A DNA stretch of 64,000 bases from assembly GCA_900660155.1 (NCBI GenBank), contig CABFPE010000057.1:1174925-1238924 (forward strand), in the 5' to 3' direction. This DNA is from Hofstenia miamia (taxonomy: Eukaryota > Xenacoelomorpha > Acoela > Hofsteniidae). Under the pieces are notes generated by a model that was not told the DNA's origin, did no database searches, and worked only from the letters and a program-made list of their open reading frames with translations. The translations under genes were made by a program, and so were the position numbers. Shown in pieces: positions 48,306-58,700 of the stretch. How positions within the stretch are numbered: position 1 is the first letter of the stretch; the number at the start of each line of letters is the position of its first letter.

Positions 48306-48549
48306 GGGCAGGTAGCCCAGTTGGTAGAGACGCAGGTTGGTAAGCTGAGGTTAAGCAACTGTGATCGTGGTTAGCAAACTGGATGACTTAGCTTACAGGG
48401 TAGGAAGCACTCTAAAGCCTTGGTTGGCAACTTCCTAGGACAAGGGCAGTCCAAAATGAAAGCTCATGGGGCAGGAAGGTCTCTTAAGCCTTGGTTGGCA
48501 ACTTCCTAGGAGAATGTGAGGCCAAAATCAAACACAAAAAATAACACTG
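48306..48549 (+). promoter_or_regulatory. LINE 5' UTR with tRNA-like A box (copy 2)
   Basis: Almost base-for-base the same as the head of copy 1, including the A-box-like TAGCCCAGTTGG and the 71-bp tandem duplication. Conservation of the first base shows that both copies are full-length at the 5' end. Confidence 0.5.
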
Positions 48550-49763
48550 ATGAAAAGTCATGATAGAGCAAAGGCCCTCAGTCCCCGGCAGGCCTTCAAT
48601 GGTCAGAGGGTGCTAAGAATCTCCGGACAACAGGCGGACTCCACAATCGGGAGTGTGGACTCGAGAAGTGGCAGTACAGGATCCACACAGACCAATGGAC
48701 AACGGCATAAGTGGACAGATGAGCAGAACAGGACAGCATTGGAGTGTTACAGAAGAAGCAGGCCAGATGAGAGGGGTTACAGGAAGAGAATGTTGGAAGA
48801 ATGGAGGAAGGCAAGAATGGGATTAGAAGTTACAGAGCAGAGGCTTGCAGGGCAAGTGAGAAAGTTACAGCTGGATGAGAGTAAGGGGAAAAAGAGAGTT
48901 GAACAAGTTAAGCAAAGGGAAGATGAAGTGATAGATGTTGAGACAGAAGTGGCAGAAGTAGCAGATGCAGAAACTGAAGCAGCAATCAAGGAAAAGATGA
49001 AGGAAGAAATAGGTGAGAGAGCTAGGTTGCCAATCCCAAGAAGAGTTAAGAGAAGTAAGCTAGCAGTAGAGACAGCAAAAGTCAATAAAGTGTTGGAGAG
49101 GATAGATGCTAGGAGTGTTACAGAAGTAAATAGCTTAGTGTATGCAGGGGCATGTGAGGTGCTGAAGAATGTAGGCGTGGAAATAAAGAAGAAGAGGTGG
49201 CAAGAAGATAAGGGAGACAGAAAGCCAGCATGGGAAAGAAGAATTGAGAATAAAGTGGCAAAAATTAGGCAGCAAATAGGGAAGATCAGGACAAGTAAGG
49301 CAGTGCAGGACAGGTGCAGGGTAGGTAAGGGGAAGACTATAGAAACTGCAAGAGAAGAGCTTAAGCAGAGATTAGTTGCAGAAGCTGAGAAACTGAGAAA
49401 GTATAAGGCAAGGGCAAAGCACGCAAGAGACAATATGAAGTTTGAGACACAAGAAGGAAGATTCTACAAAGAACTAGATGCAGGAGAAAAGGCTACAGCT
49501 AGAGCAGGCGAAGATGCAGTAAGGTTCTGGGAGAATATATGGGGAAGTGCGGGACCAGAGATAGAGAATGTACAGATACAGAAAGAAGCCAGGCAAGAAG
49601 AAGAAGTAATCACAACTGTAAGGCTGAAGGAGGCTCTAAAGAAGATGAAGAACTGGAAGGCGCCAGGCAGAGATGAGGTACATGGGTATTGGCTGAAGAA
49701 GTTCACAAGTGTTCATGAGAGACTAGCAGCAGCATTGGAGGAGTGTGTGGTGAGTGGGTGTCC
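48550..49763 (+). pseudogene. LINE copy 2, N-terminal domain and RT start
   Basis: About 405 codons continuous with the start of copy 1. The basic Trp-spaced domain (KWTDEQNR to LEEW), Lys/Glu coiled coil, the linker (RWQEDKGDRKPAWERR) that copy 1 has garbled, and the first RT block (NWKAPGRDEVHGYWLKKF) end at VVSGCP. The native sequence then gives way to (AAT)n, which the frame reads as poly-Asn until a stop near 49896. Confidence 0.8.
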
Positions 49764-49764
49764 C

Positions 49765-49844
<80 letters not shown>

Positions 49845-49853
49845 TAACATGTC
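49764..49853. repeat. (AAT)n tract inside the LINE RT sequence
   Basis: About 30 AAT units replace roughly 77 bp that copy 1 has at 10066-10143. The right junction merges with native AATAACATGTCTGCC. The left junction follows GTGTCC. Confidence 0.9.
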
Positions 49854-50440
49854 TGCCAACAATGTGGAAATTGCTAACTTCAGTGATTTCAAATAGGCTG
49901 GCATGTTACTTAGAGCAGAATAGGTTGATACCAGAGGAGCAGAAGGGATGCAGGACGAAGACAAGAGGATGCAAAGATCAGTTGTTGATAGACCAGGCAG
50001 TGGTGGAGAATTGTAGAAGAAGGAAGACAAACTTGGCAATGGCATGGATAGACTACAGGAAGGCATATGACAGCATTTCACATAAGTGGGTATTGAAGAC
50101 GTTAGAGGCTAATGGAGTTTCACAGAAATGGGTTGAGTTTCTAGAGAGGGAGATGGGAAAGTGGCAGACTGAGATAGATGGGCATAGGTTGAGGTTTAGA
50201 CGGGGTATATTCCAGGGATACAGCTTAGTACCACTACTGTTTGTAGTTAGCTTAATACCTATCACAGAAAAGTTAAAGGAGACAGGCATAGGGTATAAGA
50301 TGGAGAAGAATGGTAGAGCAGTGAGTCACCTGTGGTACATGGACGACCTGAAGATGTATGCTAGTTCAAGGAAGATGTTGCAGAAGCAAGTGGAGACATT
50401 GGAGAAGGCAAGCAGAGATTCAGGTTGGAGTTTGGATTAG
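49854..50440 (+). pseudogene. LINE copy 2, RT core
   Basis: The reading gives [38 protein letters not shown], the A block [29 protein letters not shown] (B), and [11 protein letters not shown] (C). All catalytic aspartates are present, unlike copy 1. The frame is lost near 50430 and continues in another frame. Confidence 0.8.
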
Positions 50441-51159
50441 GAAAGTGTCCAGCAGTGACAATGACTAGAGACAAGTGTGTGGATGGGGAGGGTTTGAGGA
50501 CAAGCAGTTGGGATAAGATTGAGGAAGTCAAAGAAGGGTACAAGTACTTAGGAGTGATAGAGAAAGTTAGAACAGATCACGAGGAAATGAAGATGAGGCT
50601 AAGGAAAGAATACAAGAGGAGAGTAAGGAAGGTATTACAGAAGTCAGCATTGAATGGGCAGAACAGCATAAAGGCAATTAATACGTGGGCGATACCAGTG
50701 GTGAGATATTCGGCAGGAATAGTTAGGTGGAACAAGAATGAACTGAGGGAATTAGATAGGGAGACAAGGAAGGTACTAGCAGCAGAGAGGGCTTTCAACT
50801 TAAATGGAGATGTAGATAGGCTGTACATGGCAAGGCATAAGGGAGGGAAAGGGCTGCTAAGTGTGGAGGAGACTGTAGAAGCAGAAGCACTAGGGCTAAA
50901 GGAATATGTAGAAGAGCAACCTAAGGGGTCCCTACTAGAGGTCACTAAGGAGTTAAAGAAGATAAGAACTGAGAGTGAAGGAAAGAAGATATACCAGAGT
51001 AGGATGGAATCAGAGAGACAAACAAGGTATAGGCAGAAGGCAATGCATGGAGAATACTGGAGGAACACAGAAAAGTGTGATAGAGAAGAGAGCAACAAGT
51101 GGTTAAAGAAGGCAGGATTGAAGAGAGAAACAGATAATAATGGCAGCACAGCACAGTAG
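50425..51159 (+). pseudogene. LINE copy 2, RT thumb and linker
   Basis: 244 codons: KCPAVTMTRDKCVDG, EGYKYLGVIEKVR (the RT E block), SALNGQNSIKAINTWAIPVV, YSAGIVRWNKNELRELDR, then a charged linker. Copy 1 lacks two parts of this. It ends at a stop shortly before the finger, where copy 1 reads through (ETEALIMAAQEQ). Confidence 0.75.
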
Positions 51160-51180
51160 CAAGCAATAAGAACAAACTGG

Positions 51181-51807
51181 GTGAAGAAGCATATAGACAG
51201 AAGAGTAGAAGTAAGTGATAAGTGTAGGCTATGTAAGAAAGAGGCGGAGACAGTAGATCATCTGATAGCAGGGTGTGAGAAGTTGGCACAGAATGAGTAT
51301 AAGTTCAGGCATGACAAGGTGGGAAGAATGGTACACTGGAGTTTGAGCAGGCAGCATGGGTTAGAAGCAGGAGACAAGTGGTATGAGCACAAGCCACAGG
51401 GCGTCATAGAAAATGAGAAGGTTAAGATACTGTGGGACTTCAACATACAGACGAGCAAAGCGATAGAAGCACGGAGGCCAGACATAGTAGTGATAGACAA
51501 AGAGCAAAGATTAGGAACAGTGATAGACATAGCAGTACCAAAGGACAGAAATGTAGAAAGCAAGGAGAAAGAGAAGATAGACAAGTACAGGGAGTTGGCA
51601 GAGGAAATAGAAAGGCTGTTGAAGCTAAAGAAAGTTGAAGTAGTCCCGGTAGTTGTAGGAGCAATAGGAGCAATGAGTAAGAAGCATAAGAGATATTTGG
51701 AGGAGTTGGAAGTACCAAAGTGGGGAGGAGCAGTAGCACAGAAGGCAGCATTGTTAGGAACAGCTAGAGTCCTGAGGAAAGTTCTCAGACTCCCTGGGAA
51801 CTGGTGA
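51181..51807 (+). pseudogene. LINE copy 2, CCHC finger and restriction-like endonuclease
   Basis: The finger is C-x2-C-x8-H-x4-C, with RHDKV, RRPDIVV, GTVIDIAVP and K-x-x-KY as in copy 1. It ends LRLPGNW. The domain itself is intact in this copy. Confidence 0.8.
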
Positions 51808-51854
51808 GTTCCCCGAGCTGAGAGGGATACCAGCATGAAGCTGTGAGATGCAAG

Positions 51855-51893
51855 GATAATAATAATAATAACAATAACAATAACAATAACAAT
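51855..51893. repeat. ATA/ACA repeat tail of LINE copy 2 and target of copy 3
   Basis: ATAATAATA grades into ACAATAACAATAAC. The third copy starts at GGGCCC directly after AACAAT. Confidence 0.85.
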
Positions 51894-51965
51894 GGGCCCT
51901 AGTGGCCGAGGGGTAAAAGGCTAAACTGGGACCACTCTGACCCGGGATCGAGCCCGACCCTAAAT
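51894..51965 (+). promoter_or_regulatory. tRNA(Leu/Ser)-like head with A and B boxes
   Basis: GGGCCCTAGTGGCCGAGGGG then TAAAAGGC matches the D-arm/A box of leucine or serine tRNAs (GTGGCCGAGTGGTTAAGGC). GGGATCGAGCCC some 30 bp later matches the B box core (GATCGAGCC). Stems are only partly complementary, so this is a tRNA-derived promoter or SINE-like head rather than a working tRNA gene. Confidence 0.6.
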
Positions 51966-52770
51966 TCAGTGAAAGTGCAACAAAAAGAAAAGGCCCTCAG
52001 CCCCGGCATAATTTAAATGGTCAAAAGTTGCGAAGAATCTCCGGTCAACAGGCGGACTCCACAATCGGGAGTGTGGACTCGATAAGTGGCAGTATAGGAT
52101 CCACATAGACCAATGGACAACGGCATACGTGCACAGATGAGCAGAAAAGGATAGCATTGGAGTGTTACAGAAGAAACAGACCAGATGAGAGGGGTTATCG
52201 GAAGAGAATGTTGGAAGAATGGAAAAAAGAAGAAACAGCATTAGAAGTTACAGGGCAGAGGCTTGCAGGTCAGGTCATGTCAGAAAGTTGAATCTACATG
52301 AGAATAAGGACAAAAAGAAGAGCCGAACAGACAAAGCAAAAGGAAAATCAATTGGTAGATGTAGTAGCAGTAGTAGTGGTAGAAACAGCAGAAACTGCAA
52401 CTGTAGAAACAGAGGCAGCAATCAAGGAAAGGATGAAGAAAACAGAAGTAGGTTGCCAGTACCAATAGGCATTATGAGAAGCAAATTAGCAGTAGAGACA
52501 TCAAAGGTTAACAAATATGCTAAGAGTGTAACAGAGATAAACAGGTTAGTGTATGCAGGCGCATGGGAGGTGTTGAAGAATGTAGGCATTGACATGAAGA
52601 AGAAAAGACTACAAGAAGATAAATGAGACAGAAAGCCAACATGAAAGAGAAGATTGGTCAGCAAATAGGGAAGTAAGCCAGTACAGTACTATAGAAACTG
52701 CAAGAGAAGAGCTTAAGCAGAGATTAGTCACAGAAGCTGCAGAAAATATAGGGTAAGGGAAACAGAATTT
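51894..52770 (+). mobile_element. RLE-LINE relative, copy 3, with a different tRNA-like head and 3' truncated
   Basis: Body homology to copies 1 and 2 starts at AAAGGCCCTCAG (about 51988). It includes KWTDEQ-like, YRKRMLEEW-like and GQRLAGQV-like coding remnants and fades after TTAAGCAGAGATTAGT (about 52720-52770). It is clearly more diverged than copies 1 and 2 and has several frame changes. RT, RLE and the 3' end are absent. The head before the homology is unrelated to that of copies 1 and 2. Confidence 0.7.
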
Positions 52771-55110
52771 GTAGAAATAGACATCAAAAGACTCTGAGTC
52801 TCACTGACAAAGAAAATAGATGGGTTAGGTTAGGGTTATGCCTAAATGTATGTTTTCAATGCAAACATTTCATGTTCTATGAAAATAATGTTAGTGTGGA
52901 AGGGAAGCAAAAAGATCCCAATTCTGTTCTAAGACAAGTGGTTGGCTTCACTCTTGTTTGATAGCAGGTTCAAATTTCAAATTCTCATTTATTTAGGCGG
53001 AAGGATGCCATATCAAAGGGAAATCGTTTGGAAGACAGTGTCAAGACTCTTGACTCAAGCGCAAACACGAGAGGTGGTTTATGAAAGCATAGCTGTATGC
53101 TAACAAAAGTCAATATCACTGTTTGTATGTAACGCACTATGTTACGGTTAATATCTCAAATCCTCAAATATTCCAATCATTCAAACAAAATATATAAATA
53201 ATGATCGCATTGCAAAGGAACTTTTTCATCAATTGTCTATTAATCCAAATGTGACCAATGTAATTAATTTTAAATGCACATTCGTGAGAGAGTTCGATAT
53301 TTTGGAAAAAGAATAAAAGAACATTTTGTGAATACTTAAATACAGAATTCTACTGAGAGAAATTAATTTAAACATCATAGCAAGTACAAACAACACTACA
53401 TAGCAGAAGTCATCTTTTTGAAAAACGAAGATAACAATTATATTTTGTATAAAAAAATAAATTATGTTCAACTAACTTTTGTTCGAGTAAATGCATGTAG
53501 GGTAGTAATTATGTAAACTATGCAGCTAAACACAAATAAATATATAATAAATTTGAAATTTTGATGCTTGAGTGTCTTGAATGTGCTATATTATGATTGT
53601 AATGCAATTTTCAAGCACACTTAGGGCCTAGTAATATTGATTGCAAATATAAAAAAAATAATTACAAATGATGTAGATAAGAAAAGAGAAATAGCTAAAT
53701 ACTAGGAACCAGTAGAAATATAATAATTTGATATTACTATAATTGGAAAAAATCAAATGAACACTTTTCTTAGTTCTGCAATACTATCAGCTTCAGTAAG
53801 AAACAATAAGGGACAAAAACAAAAAAATTCCATGAAAAAATGTCTTCGAAATCTTTCGGTAAACTTTATTTTCAAAGGATGTTCTAAGAAATGATTTAAT
53901 GTCGTGTTAATCTATAAAATTGAAATATAATAAGCAAATGGAAGATATATTATGTATATAATTGAACTTCATTAAACCTTGCGGTTAATAACATAAAAAA
54001 CATTAGGTTCCTGAAAAAAAATTTTAGAAACACCATTAAGGTCCCATATGCTTGAACATAATATTTTCCAATAGATATAGTACTTAAGTAAAGCCATTTA
54101 TTGATTCAATGTTGGAGATTGCTATTTGCCGATATTGCCGAACTATACTGATTTGACTAATTTTGAAATAGAAACATTATTTTTTTATCCACCCCATTGG
54201 TTAGATATTTATTTCGAAATTATCTACATAATTAATTAAATTTTCGGTTTTTCTAAGGAAATGCAAAGATGATATGTGAAATGTAAAATGAAATCTCCTG
54301 TCAGCATTATCAATTTTTCATAGGTGTACGACTTGCTTATATTAGGCAGACCAGGGCAGAACAGACATTCTGAAGTAATTTAACTTATTTATTCTCTTAA
54401 GTGGCTGGGCAATGTGTGACTTGATTTTACCTAATTTTCTATTATCTAATGAATCAAGGGACAGGGGTCAATGTCAATGATATGCACTGTTTTGTCTCCA
54501 TTGTGCAATGAAATAAAACATACTAAATTAATCGGTCTATAATCTTTATATAAGAATCACGCATTCATACGCTTAAATTCAAATGCCTTTTTAATAACTA
54601 CTTCTTCCTTATACATATACAATGCATGAATAGGCACCCCAACAAGTTATTGTCAGATATTATTTCCCTCGAAATCATTTATTCATAATCTCAAACGTAT
54701 GTGCCAGAATGGTCAATCGCATATTTTTTTAGAAATGGTAAACAACTTCAGGAAGGAGACGAAACAAGCTAGCTATGACAAGCAGGGGGGGTGATCCAAG
54801 AAAAAAATTAGACTAGCTGATGCTGTAATACTAACGCGTTATTGGTGCCATGCACAAACATGTTGTTGAGTATATTTTTATGGACGTTTTTAATATTTAA
54901 GGGAACAAATGATCCGAACAGTTCCAGTGATATACAAGCTACCAAATTTTACAAATTGAAGACGGATTATATAGACCAAGAAATATTTTTGGAGTTTCAT
55001 AAGTAGTTTACACACAACTGTCGCAAGGAGAATGATTTTCCAACAATTTTAATCATTGATAGACGTGGGTCTTTCATGAAAATTGAAGATGTTGAACACT
55101 GTGTTTCTAA
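52771..55110. other. no gene recognised
   Basis: AT-rich. A short telomere-like run GGGTTAGGTTAGGGTTA lies at about 52824-52840. Minus-strand ORF 53229-53471 is hydrophobic, A/T-driven and probably spurious. Confidence 0.45.
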
Positions 55111-55720
55111 AGCCCCGTTTACACTGGTTCAACTTCAGGAATTCGTCAAGCGAATTCAATAGAGCATGGTCGCGTTTACATCTGTTCCTCATGTTGATTT
55201 CATTTGACGATTTCAATATTGAAAGCTCCTGTTTACATTGGTTCCTTTTTTGTTGATATTTATCAAACCATTTAAAAGAATAATAAGCTAACGTCATTCA
55301 TTTACTAATCTAATTAACACAGACCAGGCGTACAGAGCCGTAGCTATGGTGGGCAAAGATGGGCAATTGTCCACCTAAATATATATTTTAACCTTGCCTT
55401 TATTGTCAACTTGAAAAATGGGGAAATATGCAACTACTCAAGAGTGAGTACACTGAGAAATTCTCTATTTAACTATTGGTGACGGATTATGGTACAAGTC
55501 GATCCAGGAAAAGTTTACTTCAATATTTTTAATAGATAGTACAGCTACATGAATGAATGGCTAGGATTTTAGTTGCACAATTTGATGTAAACTGTGTAAA
55601 AGATAAAAGAAATCATGGCATAAATTTAATAAGACTTTAATTTTTCAAAGAATTTAATTTGCGAATGTCTTTGTTGGTATATTTAGTATGTATTTGTATG
55701 ATCCTATGAAACGATTTCAT

Positions 55721-55759
<39 letters not shown>

Positions 55760-56252
55760 TGACCGTTCATTAGTAATAATAATTTTTAAATGGTTTCAAT
55801 AGCAATCTGCCATTATGCGTTTCTTTAGTTTGGTTAACTCAAGTAAAGGTCAATAAAAAAATATATGTATTTAAACTTACTCAAAATTTATATTTTGACT
55901 TGCGTAAATCATGTAAATGTGCATATGTATATTTTCATTATTCAACTAAATTTTTTTCATGTGCGAAAATGAAACTTAATAAGAAATTTGAATATTGATG
56001 AATATTTGATTTATTGAAGCATTTGTAGTTCATAAGTTTTAGAAAAATTCTATAATTTAGTCGTTTTTTGTCTATTAAAATAGAAACTTTGCTTACTTGG
56101 AGGAATTCAATAGCGAAAGGCGCGTTTACATTTGTGCGACAAGAGGAAAGTTGAACACAAAATAGATCGAAAATATATTTCGTTCCTCTCCTCCTGCGCT
56201 TCGCTTTCAATTTTGTGGGGTGTTTACATAAGGAACAGATGTAAACGCGACC
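55111..56252. mobile_element. inverted-repeat element with GTTTACA motifs
   Basis: GGTCGCGTTTACATCTGTTC at 55168 faces a near-exact inverse at 56226-56252 (25 of 27 bases overall). Further GTTTACA-type words occur at 55116 (CCCGTTTACACTGG), 55222, 56124 and 56221. The interior of about 1 kb includes a (TA)n tract at 55725-55757 and a minus-strand ORF. It is probably a DNA transposon; superfamily and target duplication were not determined. Confidence 0.5.
55725..55757. repeat. (TA)n microsatellite
   Basis: An uninterrupted TA run inside the inverted-repeat element. Confidence 0.9.
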
Positions 56253-56303
56253 AATACTGGGACCATTATATTTAAAAATGCTGGGAAAATCTTGGGGAAC
56301 CAA
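55938..56303 (-). CDS. hypothetical ORF overlapping the inverted-repeat element
   Basis: 121 codons on the minus strand with a basic, Cys-containing N-terminal part (VYICSLCKHPTKLKAKRRRR) and a hydrophobic tail. It overlaps the right arm of the inverted repeat, so it may be part of the element's coding sequence or an accident. No domain recognised. Confidence 0.2.
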   Translation of the reverse strand: MVPQDFPSIFKYNGPSIGRVYICSLCKHPTKLKAKRRRRGTKYIFDLFCVQLSSCRTNVNAPFAIEFLQVSKVSILIDKKRLNYRIFLKLMNYKCFNKSNIHQYSNFLLSFIFAHEKNLVE

Positions 56304-56319
56304 AATATAATTATCAGGA

Positions 56320-58700
56320 ATTACAAATGTTGGGATCTTTTAGATGTGTAACGTACTTTGAAAATATAATTACTCTATGTTCTTTGATCGTGGTTGATTC
56401 AAATCTGTCATTTGGCCTCATTGGCCACGACATAATGACTGATTCTGATCCAGTCTTGAATATCTCTGCAACTTCACAATTATGTGAAATATCACATCGT
56501 AAAGCCATCTTAAATCAAGCATAATGAGCGATTTCACGTCACTTACCACCACGTAAAATTCCTCTTGAATAGCAAGATGATGTCAAATCTCAACTAGATC
56601 AGATTATCAGCAAGGGTATTATTGATCCCGTCATTGAAATAGAGAGTGCAATCGGATAGCTGACTAAACCTTACCCGATTTCGAGTCGGTTTGGGTACTG
56701 TCAACGAATATTAGATTGTTTGAATAAAAAGGTACTTGTGTTAACTACCATATCCAAGACATTAAGTATTACCCAGACTTGTCAACGAGCCGAAAGTTCG
56801 AAGCTGAGCTCGTTTATATTTTGAGTAAGTTCGGCTCGGCTCGACTCGGCTCGGATAGGCTTGCCACATCAATCTTTCATTGAGGCTCTCTTTAGCTCGA
56901 AATTTTTTAAAAAAATTGTTCTCAAAGAATTTTTTGCATAGCTTTTCCTATTATTTAATAAACATTTCTTAATTAAGATTATAGGAAAGGCATATTGACT
57001 GCAAAAACTAAGAAAAATATCCATAATCAAATTAACAAGCAGAACTATAAATATCTTTGGTTAAAATAGAATCGTTTTGGGCTCGTTGTATATCAAATAA
57101 TGTACTCAAGCTCGGCTCGGCTCGGCTCGGCTCGTTAGAAGCTCGGCTCGTTGACATGTCTGGTACTACCAAACATTTGATGTGCTTAACAATATCAGAA
57201 ATTACTGATTTTGATCAACATATATTTGGAGAGATCCAAAATGTTAAACAACGACTAAGTCAATATCTATGTTTTGGGTCGGATTAGGTTAGAGTTAGGG
57301 TTAGTTATAAATTTTCGGGTCTGTTACGGGTAGTGAATATTTTGATCGGGTCCCCTGAAGTCATACCGTCACTCTCTAGTTCTGAATGGACATATCCTAT
57401 CGTAATTGCAAAAAAGCCAAATAGAAAAACTTCGTATAACTTGTGACTAAAAAGAAACTGGAGTGAACAATTGGATTATATAAGATGCTTATCAGATGCC
57501 TAACATTCAGGAAATTCTCACAAAAAGTCTTTAAGTATTTTGATCGTATTGATCTAAAAGATGGATATTTTCAAATCAAGTCAACCTATTACAACACTAA
57601 CAAAACCGTGGAGATTATTTCGTTTCTTCCGATTACCTGAAGAAGTTCCTACTGAATCAGAAATTTTCCAACTAGTTATTGAAAACATATTGGACCCTAG
57701 ATGACATTCTTCTACCTGCACCGACTAAGACAAATCTTGTTTCAAATGTATCAGTTAAAAGTCAAGCAACCTCAGGCAAGATTTTTAAAGATAAATCAGT
57801 TTTCAACAGTTGTCCGATTATAAGATATATGTTGAAAAATAGAACCGTTGCACCTGACCCCAATAAAGTTGCAATTTTGGAACAATTAAGAAACGCACGT
57901 GACAGAAAGAAACTTGCAAATTTGTTCTCGATGTTTCTTCCAAATTTTAGTAAAATCAAAGAGCCCTTAAATTCACTTCGAAGTAAAAGCACAGAGTTTT
58001 TATGAAAATAAACTCAAGAAGAGGATACAAATTAACAAATAACAGCGATTGGGAGCTATCCCATATTAGTAGCGTATAATCCGTCTACAGAATAAACACT
58101 CACTCAAGAGGGGAGATTAATTCACTGCTTGTCAAGAGCCTTATCTAACTCTGGAAAAACTATGCTCAAATAGAAAGGGAGTCATTGCAGATTATCTGTG
58201 CCACAAACAAGTTAACCCATTTTGAGATTATGACAGACCACCGTCCAATGGAATTCATTTTAAAATAAAATTCAAAGTTATCCAAAAAATCTGCGCGTTC
58301 ATTGAGATGGGCGATGAAATTAATGGAATATGACCATGATGCTTCATACTGCAATCCAAGAAACATTGAGCATGCATACTGCTTAGTTCGAATGCATTCC
58401 ATTAAAATGAATGAAGATGAAATGTCAAATATTAATGTTTCTTGTGAAGTCATTGCTAGTGGCCATCATTAGAACGTACAGTAACACAAGTAATTCATTT
58501 GTGTGAAGTTTCTCAAAAAAGAAAATCCTCGTACTTTCACTCACACTCAACGCACAAATGGCAATCAACTGTACTTCCATTTGAAAGAGCTCATATTGAT
58601 TTCGCCCAAAGTGATAAATTTTCAACAAAGTAAAAATTTCACCAACCCGTAGTTAGTTAAACTAATCTAATAATGAATTATGGGACCTTATTGATTTTTA
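56320..58700 (+). mobile_element. Ty3/gypsy LTR-retrotransposon fossil
   Basis: Parts of pol remain in the usual order on the plus strand: the stretch leading from protease to RT, RT, RNase H and the start of integrase. Recognisable words include RIDLKDGYFQIK in RT, IPNFS-like LPNFSKIKEPL after it, TDHRPMEFI in RNase H, and PFERAHIDFA at the integrase core. gag, the rest of integrase and both LTRs were not seen. It is broken many times (of the order of ten or more) and old. A hAT MITE is inserted in its RT region (56774-57162). Confidence 0.75.
56774..57162. mobile_element. hAT-type MITE nested in the gypsy fossil
   Basis: The ends are CAGACTTGTCAACGAGCCGA and, on the opposite strand, CAGACATGTCAACGAGCCGA. 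Flanks GTATTACC (56766-56773) and GTACTACC (57163-57170) form an 8-bp target duplication with one mismatch, the hAT signature. The arms carry runs of GGCTCG. No ORF; 389 bp. Confidence 0.75.

Larger units (their letters stand above)
48306..51854 (+). mobile_element. RLE-type LINE (R4/Dong-like), copy 2
   Basis: Same 5' head, ORF order and 3' end as copy 1, with the AAT tract on the left and ATAATAATA then ACAATAACA on the right. It retains thumb regions deleted in copy 1 and has YMDD at the RT active site. It carries (AAT)n in place of about 77 bp between the fingers and palm of RT, one frame change near 50430, and a stop near 51158. It may alternatively be two partial copies meeting at one microsatellite. 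Confidence 0.85.

Noticed and set aside
49754-49896. Poly-Asn or poly-Ile protein segments
   Set aside because: Direct readings of the (AAT)n tract in different frames.
51894-51965. Functional tRNA gene (Leu/Ser type)
   Set aside because: A and B boxes fit, but acceptor and T stems pair poorly and the segment is fused to a LINE-like body; treated as a tRNA-derived head.
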